Assembly: GCA_036378735.1 (NCBI GenBank)
Contig: DASUVX010000098.1
Coordinates: forward strand, 1-11,995
Length of the DNA stretch: 11,995 nt
Reading direction: 5' to 3'
DNA from: GCA-003244245 sp036378735
Lineage (GTDB): Bacteria > Actinomycetota > Actinomycetes > Mycobacteriales > Pseudonocardiaceae
Shown here: one piece after another, positions 6,776-11,995 of the stretch
Position numbering within the stretch: position 1 is the first letter of the stretch
Layout of the letters: every line of letters begins with the position of its first letter
Notes under the pieces: generated by a model
Told to the model about the DNA's origin: nothing
Database searches by the model: none
The model's input: the letters and a program-made list of their open reading frames with translations, nothing else
Made by a program: the position numbers and the translations under genes

Positions 6776-8329
6776 GTGGTTGCCGTGGACGATGCGCCGC
6801 TGAGCCCGACATCCCGACGTGGAGAGCCGGTCAGTCAGGGTGTGAGTTCCGTAGGCCCGCCGGTGCCGCTGGCGCTGTCCTCACCAGGGGGGCGCTGGGT
6901 GGTGGTGGCCGCCGCGTTGGGATCGGGGGTGGCGTTTTTAGACGGGTCGGTGGTCAATGTGGCGCTGCCGGCGATTGGCCGTGAGCTCGGCGGGGGATTT
7001 TCGGTCCTGCAGTGGGTGCTGGATGGGTACCTGCTCAGCCTCAGCGCGTTGTTGCTGCTGGGTGGTGCATTGGGGGACCGTTACGGGCGCCGGCGGGTGT
7101 TCGTGGTCGGATTGGTGATGTTCACGGTGGCGTCGCTGGGCTGCGGCCTGGCCCCGACCGGCGGCGCGTTGATCCTGGCGCGGCTGGTGCAGGGTGTCGG
7201 GGGTGCGCTGTTGATCCCGGGCAGCCTTGCGCTGATCGATGCCTCGATCCGCCAGCAGGACCGGGGCCGCGCGATCGGCACCTGGGCCGGGTTGAGCGGG
7301 GTGGCCTCGGCGCTGGGGCCGTTCGTGGGTGGCTGGCTGGTCGACACGGCATCGTGGCGGTGGGTGTTTCTCATCAACGTGCCCTTGGCCGCCATCGCCG
7401 TGGTGGTGACCGTTCGCCACGTGCCCGAAAGCCGCGACCCCACCGCGACCGGGCGCCTGGACATCGCCGGCGCGGCCAGCGTGACGCTAGGTCTGGGCGG
7501 GATCATCTACGCGCTGATCGAGGCGCCGCTGCACGGCTGGACACCGCTGACCGTCGCGGCCGTAGCCGTCGGGGTGCTCGCGCTGGCCGCCTTTCCGCTG
7601 ATCGAACGCCGCCAGCCGGCGCCGCTGATCCCCCTGTCGTTGTTCGGCTCCGCGCAGTTCACCGGGGCGAATCTGGTGACGCTGGCGGTCTATACCGCGT
7701 TGGGTGGAGCACTGTTTTTGCTGTCGTTGCAGCTACAGCAGTCACTGGGTTACACCGCGCGGGCCGCGGGGCTGGCGTTCCTGCCGTTCACCGTGATCAT
7801 GTTGCTGCTGTCCAGCCGGATCGGAGCATTGGCCCAACGGGTCGGACCCCGCTGGCTGATGACCATCGGGCCGCTGGTGGCCGGTGCCGGCCTCGCGCTG
7901 CTGGTCCGCGCCGTGCCAGGAGCGAGTTATCTCAGCGGGGTACTGCCCGGCATCGCCGTGTTCGGCCTGGGCATGGCGCTGACGGTAGCGCCGCTGACCT
8001 CCGCGGTGCTCGCGTCGGTCGAGGAAGACCATGTCGGCGCCGCCTCTGGGGTCAACAACGCCGTCTCCCGCGTCGCCAGCCTGCTCGCCGTAGCCGTGCT
8101 CCCGCTCGCCGCCGGGCTCGACAACAGCGCCACCAACTCCCTGGGACCTGCCTTCGCCCGCGCGATGCTCATCTCCGCGGCGCTGTGCGGCCTCGGCGGC
8201 GTCATCGCCTTGTTCACCATCAAGCAGCAAATTCCCGTGCAACTGCACACCGTGCCCGGACTCACCCAGAGCTGCCAGCAACCCTCCACCCGCACCCCCC
8301 AACCCACCAGACCACAGCCCGCAACCTGA
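6776..8329 (+). CDS. MFS transporter, DHA2 (EmrB/QacA-like, 14-segment) drug exporter family
   Basis: This 517-aa proton-driven exporter belongs to the 14-segment DHA2 group. Motif D1, LDGSVVNVALP, is at residues 55-65 and motif A, GDRYGRRRV, at 100-108. Motif C of antiporters, ALGPFVGGW, is at 179-187, marking it as an exporter. Segments continue to about residue 484. The N-terminal 39 residues and the C-terminal 30 residues (rich in Pro, Thr and Gln) are soluble. The start is GTG 6776 with GAGG at 6767-6770 and a 5-base gap; GTG 6785 in the same frame is the alternative, with a 14-base gap. Substrate is unknown; cationic dyes, antibiotics or lipids are typical for the family. It converges with the pirin gene, with 49 bases between the stop codons. 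Confidence 0.93.
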   Translation: MVAVDDAPLSPTSRRGEPVSQGVSSVGPPVPLALSSPGGRWVVVAAALGSGVAFLDGSVVNVALPAIGRELGGGFSVLQWVLDGYLLSLSALLLLGGALGDRYGRRRVFVVGLVMFTVASLGCGLAPTGGALILARLVQGVGGALLIPGSLALIDASIRQQDRGRAIGTWAGLSGVASALGPFVGGWLVDTASWRWVFLINVPLAAIAVVVTVRHVPESRDPTATGRLDIAGAASVTLGLGGIIYALIEAPLHGWTPLTVAAVAVGVLALAAFPLIERRQPAPLIPLSLFGSAQFTGANLVTLAVYTALGGALFLLSLQLQQSLGYTARAAGLAFLPFTVIMLLLSSRIGALAQRVGPRWLMTIGPLVAGAGLALLVRAVPGASYLSGVLPGIAVFGLGMALTVAPLTSAVLASVEEDHVGAASGVNNAVSRVASLLAVAVLPLAAGLDNSATNSLGPAFARAMLISAALCGLGGVIALFTIKQQIPVQLHTVPGLTQSCQQPSTRTPQPTRPQPAT

Positions 8330-8373
8330 CACCGCAGAAAGATCACCCTTGCGCATGGAGTGGGTGCGCCTGG

Positions 8374-8391
8374 CTCTGTTACCAACCAGAG
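8374..8391. terminator. Weak hairpin at the convergent MFS/pirin junction
   Basis: CTCTG-TTACCAAC-CAGAG forms a 5-bp stem with an 8-base loop, and the pirin stop codon (8379-8381) lies in the loop. It sits between two convergent genes, where a bidirectional terminator would be useful, but the stem is short and there is no T-tract. The same loop sequence recurs in a second hairpin at 10286-10305. Confidence 0.25.
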
Positions 8392-9158
8392 AGTGCGGCG
8401 TGCATCTCCCAGAGCAGGATTTCTGCTGGTTCGATGGCGGTGACCTGATGCCCGCCTGTGGCGGTGAATCGCACCGCATCACCGGTGCTCAACGTCCCGG
8501 CGCCTGCCAGCCTGACGGCGCCGCGCGGAATGAACAGGTGCAGAAAGGGTGCCTCCGGCAGCGTGACTGTCTCGCCGGGACCGAGGCGGGCTGCATACAG
8601 TGCGGCATACTTGTTCTTGATCTGAATGGCGGACGCGCCATGATGCTTGTCCATGCCGGACGCGACCGGGACTAACCCGCCGCGCAGCAGCTCGTCCTCA
8701 ATTTCAAGTTGTTCGTAACCGGGTTGGATGCCGCCCTCGTCGGGCACGACCCACATCTGCACAAAGTGCACGGGGTCGCTGTGCTCGGAGCCACCCGCCA
8801 TTCGCCAGGAGTCGTTTTTCTCTGAGTGCAGGATTCCGGTTCCGGCACTCATCCGCTGGGCCAGGCCGGGGTAGATGATCCCGGCGTGGCCAGTGGAGTC
8901 TTGGTGGACCAGCGAGCCCTGCAACACCCAGGTCACAATCTCCATGTCCTGGTGGGGGTGTGTCTCGAACCCTGTGCCAGGGCTGACGATGTCATCGTTG
9001 TTGACCAACAGCAAACCGTGATGGGTGTTGGCCGGGTCGTGATGACGGGAGAACGAAAAGGAGTGCTTCGAATCCAGCCACGACAAGCGGGTCTTGAACC
9101 GCTCGTCGTGGCGTCGGATGTCCACCGTCGGTGGCAACGGCCCGCTCACTCGCGTCAT
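8379..9158 (-). CDS. Pirin family protein (bicupin, quercetin 2,3-dioxygenase-like)
   Basis: This 259-aa pirin has two cupin halves, the N-terminal one holding the metal. The four expected ligands are visible: His67 and His69 in FETHPHQDMEI, His111 and Glu113 in GILHSEKN. The SPGTGFETHPHQDMEIVTWV block at 59-78 is typical of the YhhW-like subgroup, which can show quercetin 2,3-dioxygenase activity; bacterial pirins also act as redox-sensing partner proteins. It is cytosolic. The ATG at 9156-9158 overlaps the stop of the 74-aa ORF upstream as ATGA. It has no good Shine-Dalgarno of its own, so it is probably translated by coupling. Confidence 0.93.
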   Translation of the reverse strand: MTRVSGPLPPTVDIRRHDERFKTRLSWLDSKHSFSFSRHHDPANTHHGLLLVNNDDIVSPGTGFETHPHQDMEIVTWVLQGSLVHQDSTGHAGIIYPGLAQRMSAGTGILHSEKNDSWRMAGGSEHSDPVHFVQMWVVPDEGGIQPGYEQLEIEDELLRGGLVPVASGMDKHHGASAIQIKNKYAALYAARLGPGETVTLPEAPFLHLFIPRGAVRLAGAGTLSTGDAVRFTATGGHQVTAIEPAEILLWEMHAALSGW

Positions 9159-9379
9159 CGCGGCTGCTGCCCGGTGGCTGAGTTCCGATGCCCTACCCGT
9201 GCGGACTGGGTCGTCATCACATCCGAGGATGCGATGACAGGCGCGCTCATCGTGATATGCAACTCGGCGCAGTACTGCTCAGCGATTTCGGCACAAATCG
9301 CCGCCGCCTGCTCACATACCGGGCTGCCGAAGTCGGCGGCGCTCAGCGCCATGATCATCTGGTACCGCAAATCAGTCAT
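9155..9379 (-). CDS. Hypothetical 74-aa protein, translationally coupled to pirin
   Basis: I do not recognise this protein. It starts MTDLRYQMIMALSAADFGS and has three cysteines (22, 29, 37) on a predicted helix reading VCEQAAAICAEIAEQYCAEL, spaced seven and eight residues apart, then a polar tail ending QQPR. The ATG at 9377-9379 is preceded by GGAGG (9383-9387 on the minus strand) with a 3-base gap. Its TGA overlaps the pirin ATG as ATGA (9155-9158), and pirin has no good binding site, so this frame is likely translated. The frame is open further upstream to 9562, but that part is Arg-rich and unlike protein. No signal peptide or membrane segment is clear. Confidence 0.6.
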   Translation of the reverse strand: MTDLRYQMIMALSAADFGSPVCEQAAAICAEIAEQYCAELHITMSAPVIASSDVMTTQSARVGHRNSATGQQPR

Positions 9380-9468
9380 GGCCCCTCCACCGTATGGACA
9401 GCCCACGAAACATCCCTCAGCAGCGCTGGACCGCCCCGACCCGTACGGCCACACGCTACGCGCGACAC

Positions 9469-9570
9469 CTACACCAATGCCATGGCGACGATGGGCGACT
9501 TGATCGGGTTGGTGGGTGCCCGGTTTTCGGCCAGCCGGTACACGACGAAGAGGTTTTCCCACGTTGTCAC
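9469..9570 (-). other. Possible 33-aa small ORF or gene remnant downstream of DUF1269
   Basis: A GTG at 9568-9570 opens a frame reading MTTWENLFVVYRLAENRAPT then NPIKSPIVAMALV. Its composition is protein-like and most third codon positions are G or C. It lies 20 bases after the DUF1269 stop on the same strand. No ribosome binding site is seen before the GTG, and the opposite strand is also open, so it may be a fragment or chance. Confidence 0.25.
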
Positions 9571-9590
9571 GCCGAACAGGAGTGGTGTCG

Positions 9591-10097
9591 TTAGGGCTGC
9601 AGGGCTTTGACGAGGTCCTCTTCGCGGTGCTTGGTCAGGTTGGTGTGCAACACGGTGGGGTGGTACTGCTTGAGGGCCTCGGTCACCTTGTCCGGGGTGG
9701 AGCGGCGAATCAGAGCGAACACCGCTGCCTTGCCGGGCTGGAGCTGTTGTCCGATGCGGCGGATCAGGTCGTCGTTGATACCGATGTCGGTGAGGGCTCC
9801 GGCGGTCGCTCCGGCCGCTGCTCCGGTGAGCCCGCCGACTGCGAGACCAGCGAGGGGATTGAGGAACAGCAGCCCCAGCAGGGTGCCCCACAGCGCGCCG
9901 CTGAAGGCGCCCGTCGCAGCTCCCGCCGTGGTCGTGGGTAGCGCTTGCTGGATGCGTACCTTTCCTTTGTCATCGCGCCAGGCCAACGCGGCATCTTCCA
10001 GGTCGAGTAGCTCTTCGCCCTGCAAGGAAGCCCCGAGTTCGAACACCTCTTCGGCATCGCGCCGGCTGTCAAATCCGAGGACGACGAGATCTGCCAT
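9591..10097 (-). CDS. DUF1269 domain-containing glycine-rich membrane protein
   Basis: This 168-aa protein is of the DUF1269 family, whose function is not established. The N-terminal half is a small alpha/beta domain beginning MADLVVLGFDSRRDAEEVFE. A hydrophobic glycine-zipper region follows at about 58-104 (AGAATGAFSGALWGTLLGLL, then repeats of G-x(3)-G in GGLTGAAAGATAG), which could insert in or pack against membranes. A C-terminal domain (105-168) includes GKAAVFALIRRSTPDKV. The ATG at 10095-10097 has AGAGGT (10101-10106 on the minus strand) three bases upstream. The gene is divergent from the HdeD cluster. A GGTTG-N15-GGGCA element at 10178-10202 (minus strand) loosely resembles a mycobacterial SigF-type promoter but misses key bases. 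Confidence 0.9.
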   Translation of the reverse strand: MADLVVLGFDSRRDAEEVFELGASLQGEELLDLEDAALAWRDDKGKVRIQQALPTTTAGAATGAFSGALWGTLLGLLFLNPLAGLAVGGLTGAAAGATAGALTDIGINDDLIRRIGQQLQPGKAAVFALIRRSTPDKVTEALKQYHPTVLHTNLTKHREEDLVKALQP

Positions 10098-10186
10098 GGC
10101 ACCTCTCTCATGCGTACGCAGTTGAGGTATCGGTCTCCGGAGTCAACTCCTCGTGCTGGCTGAGGCACAAGATGAGCTGCCCAAGG

Positions 10187-10199
10187 CTTTAATCGCTCA
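10187..10199. repeat. 13-bp repeat CTTTAATCGCTCA, copy 1
   Basis: CTTTAATCGCTCA occurs here and again at 11250-11262. This copy lies 90 bases upstream of the DUF1269 start, reading TGAGCGATTAAAG on that gene's strand and overlapping a weak promoter-like element. A chance exact 13-mer is unlikely but possible within 12 kb. Confidence 0.45.
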
Positions 10200-10285
10200 A
10201 CCGCAGCTGACCCGAGCCAGTCGCAGACCAGGGTGCTGACCCGTGGTTTTGACGGGGGCGACGCGCCGGTCGGCGTGCGATCCTG

Positions 10286-10305
10286 CTGCCGTTACCAACC
10301 GGCAG
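10286..10305. repeat. Hairpin with TTACCAAC loop upstream of the hydrolase fragment
   Basis: CTGCCG-TTACCAAC-CGGCAG is a perfect 6-bp stem with an 8-base loop. The 10-mer GTTACCAACC is shared with the hairpin at 8374-8391, whose stem is unrelated in sequence. It sits 22 bases before the ATG at 10328 and could lie in the leader of the HdeD transcript. No T-tract follows it. Confidence 0.35.
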
Positions 10306-10327
10306 ATCAAACCGGAAGGGAAGCCTC

Positions 10328-10393
10328 ATGCCAGAACAAGCCGACGTCAAAGCGACGATCGTGCTCGTGCATGGCGCCTTCGCCGACGCGTCC
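10328..10393 (+). pseudogene. 5' fragment of an alpha/beta hydrolase gene
   Basis: ATG 10328, preceded by GGAAGGGAAG, encodes MPEQADVKATIVLVHGAFADAS. This is the first strand and oxyanion-hole HG motif typical of small alpha/beta hydrolases (VLVHGAFADAS, normally followed by SW). After residue 22 the sequence changes to TRRTLARCPREGVT and no longer resembles a hydrolase. The nucleophile elbow and the rest of the fold are absent. The frame stays open to TAG 10532-10534, so a 68-aa hybrid peptide could be made. It looks like a gene cut by a deletion that joined it to the HdeD upstream region. Confidence 0.6.
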
Positions 10394-10435
10394 ACCCGCA
10401 GAACCTTAGCGCGGTGCCCGCGAGAGGGGGTGACC

Positions 10436-10534
10436 ATGACCGACGAGACACCGGCCGTGGCGGCCCCTGAGAGACCCGCAGCGTCATCACCGCCGATGAC
10501 CACCTCAGAGTTATTTATTGATCCCCACTTTTAG
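10436..10534 (+). CDS. Putative 32-aa small protein ahead of HdeD
   Basis: ATG 10436, in the same frame as the hydrolase fragment, is preceded by GAGAGGGGGT (10422-10431), a fair Shine-Dalgarno. It encodes a 32-residue peptide beginning MTDETPAVAAPERPAASSPP and ending SELFIDPHF, rich in Pro and Ala and probably unstructured. Its TAG (10532-10534) is embedded in the AGGAGG ribosome binding site of HdeD, so its translation could influence HdeD. I recognise no family. It may instead be the remnant N-terminus of a lost gene. Confidence 0.35.
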   Translation: MTDETPAVAAPERPAASSPPMTTSELFIDPHF

Positions 10535-10548
10535 GAGGGGAGCGTCTT

Positions 10549-11097
10549 ATGTTCTCGTCTGTGTCAACTGCCCTGCTCTGGCGGGGGCTGCTTGCGGTTG
10601 CTATTGGGATCGTCTCTGTCGCTTGGCCAAACATCACGGTCGGCGCTTTCATCATCCTGTTCGCCGTCTATGCATTTTTGGCCGCGGGCAGTGATACGGC
10701 GCGCGCGTTTAGCAGTGACCGTGCCGGCCCGGTAGCGGGATACCTTTTTCTCGCCCTACTTTCGTTCGCCGCCGGACTAGTTGCCCTGCTCTGGCCTGGG
10801 CTGACGGCGCTGGTGCTGACCATCTGGATAGCAGCGTGGGCGTTGGTCACCGGCATCATGGAGGTCATCCTCGCCTTCTGGCAGGGTCAAACAGCCGGCG
10901 AGCGGGCGATGTGGGCCATCGGTGGCCTGGTGTCGATTGCGCTGGGCGTAGTGCTCGCACTTCGACCCGATATCGGCGCCCTCTCACTAGCCACCGTGTT
11001 CGGACTGTTCAGCATCATCGCCGGGGTGTCCGCTCTCGTCCTGTCGGCGCGGGCACGCCGCATGCACACCGTCGCCGGACGACTGTCCCCGGCGTAA
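10549..11097 (+). CDS. HdeD family membrane protein (DUF308)
   Basis: This 182-aa inner membrane protein has six predicted segments (about 8-25, 30-47, 63-81, 86-109, 120-138 and 144-167). They are arranged as three repeats, each with a hydrophobic helix, a W/R-P turn and a second helix: AWPNITVGAF at 25-34, LWPGLTALVL at 81-90 and LRPDIGALSL at 138-147. This is the HdeD/DUF308 pattern. HdeD contributes to acid resistance at high cell density in E. coli; the role in actinobacteria is not established. The ATG has AGGAGG at 10533-10538, ten bases upstream. An AT-rich stretch at 10511-10521 precedes it. The AI-2E-type gene follows on the same strand within about 70-140 bases, so the two are probably co-transcribed. 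Confidence 0.92.
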   Translation: MFSSVSTALLWRGLLAVAIGIVSVAWPNITVGAFIILFAVYAFLAAGSDTARAFSSDRAGPVAGYLFLALLSFAAGLVALLWPGLTALVLTIWIAAWALVTGIMEVILAFWQGQTAGERAMWAIGGLVSIALGVVLALRPDIGALSLATVFGLFSIIAGVSALVLSARARRMHTVAGRLSPA

Positions 11098-11170
11098 GAC
11101 CCGGTGCTCCAGCCTCAATCGCAAGCCGCGGCAGCGCGCCAGCGTCGCCAGCGCAGGAGTGGGGTCAACG

Positions 11171-11995
11171 GTGGCCGCAGTGCACAACCGCAATACCGCG
11201 CATCCCAGGGCTGGGACCGGCAGCTCGCATGCGGGGATGGGTCACCATCCTTTAATCGCTCAGCCCCACACCGACGCCGAAGGCCCCATCGCAGCTGCCG
11301 AGGGTGTTGCGGCGGGGATGCGCTCTGAGCAGCATCCGTTGGGACAACCCGGGGCTCCCCTGGACGGCAGGTCAGCTTTTCTTACCGGGATGAGCGCCGC
11401 TGGAGGGGTTGCGGTCACCGCGGGCCTGGTGGTGATGATTTTTTCGGTACGTGGGATCTTGGTGCTGATCGGTTTGGCGTTGTTCCTGGCCATCGGCCTG
11501 GAACCCGCAGTGTCAGTGCTGGCTCGGCGGTGGTTGCCGCGCTGGGCCGCGGTTGTCACCGTCATCATGCTGGTCCTGGCGGTGATAGGGGGGTTCTTCG
11601 CTGCCGCGATTCCACCATTGGCGCGAGAGGCGGACCAATTCGTCACACAAGCCCCCACGATCCTGGCCCGGTTACAAAGTCACCAGTCCATTCTTGGCCA
11701 GCTCAACGACCGCCTCCACCTGCAACAGCGCCTGCAGGAGGCCCTCAGTGGGGACGTCTCCGGCTTGTTCAGTGGCCTCCTAGGCGCCGGCCGGGTGGTG
11801 CTCAACGGGCTGTCCAGCACGGGGATCGTCGCCGTGCTCATCGCCTACTTCATCGCCGACCTCCCCCGCATCCGCGCCACCCTCTACCGGCTGGTGCCCA
11901 ATTCGCGCCGGCCCCGGGCAATCCTGCTGGGCGATGAGATCTTCGCCAAGGTCGGTGGCTATGTGCTAGGCAACCTGCTGACGTCACTGATCGCG
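11171..11995 (+). CDS. AI-2E family transporter, 3'-truncated by the window end
   Basis: The first 275 residues of an AI-2E (UPF0118/PerM-like) membrane protein are seen; the frame runs to the last base without a stop. Family members usually have about 350-400 residues. Hydrophobic segments lie at about 79-91, 96-117 and 125-147. A long amphipathic region with the typical PPLAREADQFVTQAPTILARL follows at 148-168, then further segments from about 213 (GIVAVLIAYFIADLPRIRAT) and 261 on. Despite the name, most members are not autoinducer carriers; some are Na+/H+ antiporters. The start is uncertain. GTG 11171 has AGGAG at 11155-11159; GTG 11180, ATG 11237 and ATG 11318 are in frame but lack spaced binding sites. 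Residues 1-55 are hydrophilic and variable, while similarity to the family begins near HPLGQPGAPLDGRS (55-68). Confidence 0.88.
   Translation, partial: MAAVHNRNTAHPRAGTGSSHAGMGHHPLIAQPHTDAEGPIAAAEGVAAGMRSEQHPLGQPGAPLDGRSAFLTGMSAAGGVAVTAGLVVMIFSVRGILVLIGLALFLAIGLEPAVSVLARRWLPRWAAVVTVIMLVLAVIGGFFAAAIPPLAREADQFVTQAPTILARLQSHQSILGQLNDRLHLQQRLQEALSGDVSGLFSGLLGAGRVVLNGLSSTGIVAVLIAYFIADLPRIRATLYRLVPNSRRPRAILLGDEIFAKVGGYVLGNLLTSLIA
11250..11262. repeat. 13-bp repeat CTTTAATCGCTCA, copy 2
   Basis: This is the second copy of the element at 10187-10199, in the same plus-strand orientation. It lies inside the AI-2E reading frame if translation starts at 11171 or 11237, but in the untranslated leader if it starts at ATG 11318. 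The two copies bracket the HdeD segment. Confidence 0.45.

Noticed and set aside
7012..8448. 478-aa open frame on the plus strand overlapping the MFS gene
   Set aside because: It is Arg/Gly/Pro-rich with no membrane segments or motifs, whereas the overlapping frame has all the DHA2 motifs.
10549..11995. Resemblance to the transmissible locus of stress tolerance because of HdeD
   Set aside because: The hallmark members (small heat shock proteins, ClpK, FtsH, YfdX, KefB, DegP) are absent; HdeD alone is not enough.
11171..11995. Quorum-sensing autoinducer-2 system
   Set aside because: The family name is historical, no LuxS or Lsr component is present, and many members act as ion antiporters or have unknown roles.
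1..11995. CRISPR arrays, tRNA or rRNA genes, intact insertion sequences
   Set aside because: No regularly spaced repeats, no cloverleaf or conserved rRNA stretches, and no transposase-like frame were found on reading both strands.

Overview
The window is GC-rich DNA with GC-heavy third codon positions, frequent GTG starts and purine-rich ribosome binding sites. This points to a high-GC actinobacterium, with a mycobacterial or pseudonocardial relative as the likeliest guess. No rRNA, tRNA or species marker is present to settle it. I see no intact transposase, integrase or CRISPR array.

Layout. (1) Bases 1-1491 hold the 3' two thirds of a molybdenum hydroxylase large subunit (xanthine dehydrogenase family), cut by the window edge. 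(2) Bases 1492-1808 are gene-free and carry a tandem 15-bp palindromic repeat. (3) An SDR oxidoreductase (1809-2597, +) converges on an alpha/beta hydrolase (2629-3444, -). (4) A divergent promoter region leads to an 8-codon mini-ORF whose stop overlaps the GTG start of a DUF1345 membrane protein (3677-4348). (5) Next is a 659-aa APC/KUP-superfamily transporter (4580-6559) with a soluble C-terminal tail, then a DHA2-type MFS exporter (6776-8329). (6) On the minus strand, a pirin (8379-9158) is preceded by a 74-aa ORF that overlaps it by ATGA. Further upstream on the same strand is a glycine-rich DUF1269 protein (9591-10097). (7) Divergent from DUF1269 are a small ORF, a HdeD-family membrane protein (10549-11097) and an AI-2E-family transporter (from about 11171, running off the window end).

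From 3600 onward most genes encode membrane proteins (DUF1345, APC/KUP, MFS, DUF1269, HdeD, AI-2E), with one cupin enzyme among them and no recognisable regulator. My inference is an accessory envelope, ion or pH stress cluster. HdeD is tied to acid resistance in E. coli, and the APC/KUP protein has an Asp-x6-Tyr pattern and a Gly-Phe-Glu motif like those of proton-coupled potassium symporters. This is not proven by sequence.

Three fragments resembling alpha/beta hydrolases lie between intact genes: a 3' end at 4379-4459 (+), a 3' end at 6576-6600 (-) and a 5' end at 10328-10393 (+). They suggest that the region was assembled or trimmed by repeated rearrangement. The least explained features are the coupled mini-ORF before DUF1345, the 74-aa partner of pirin, and the hydrolase-derived ORF that feeds into HdeD.
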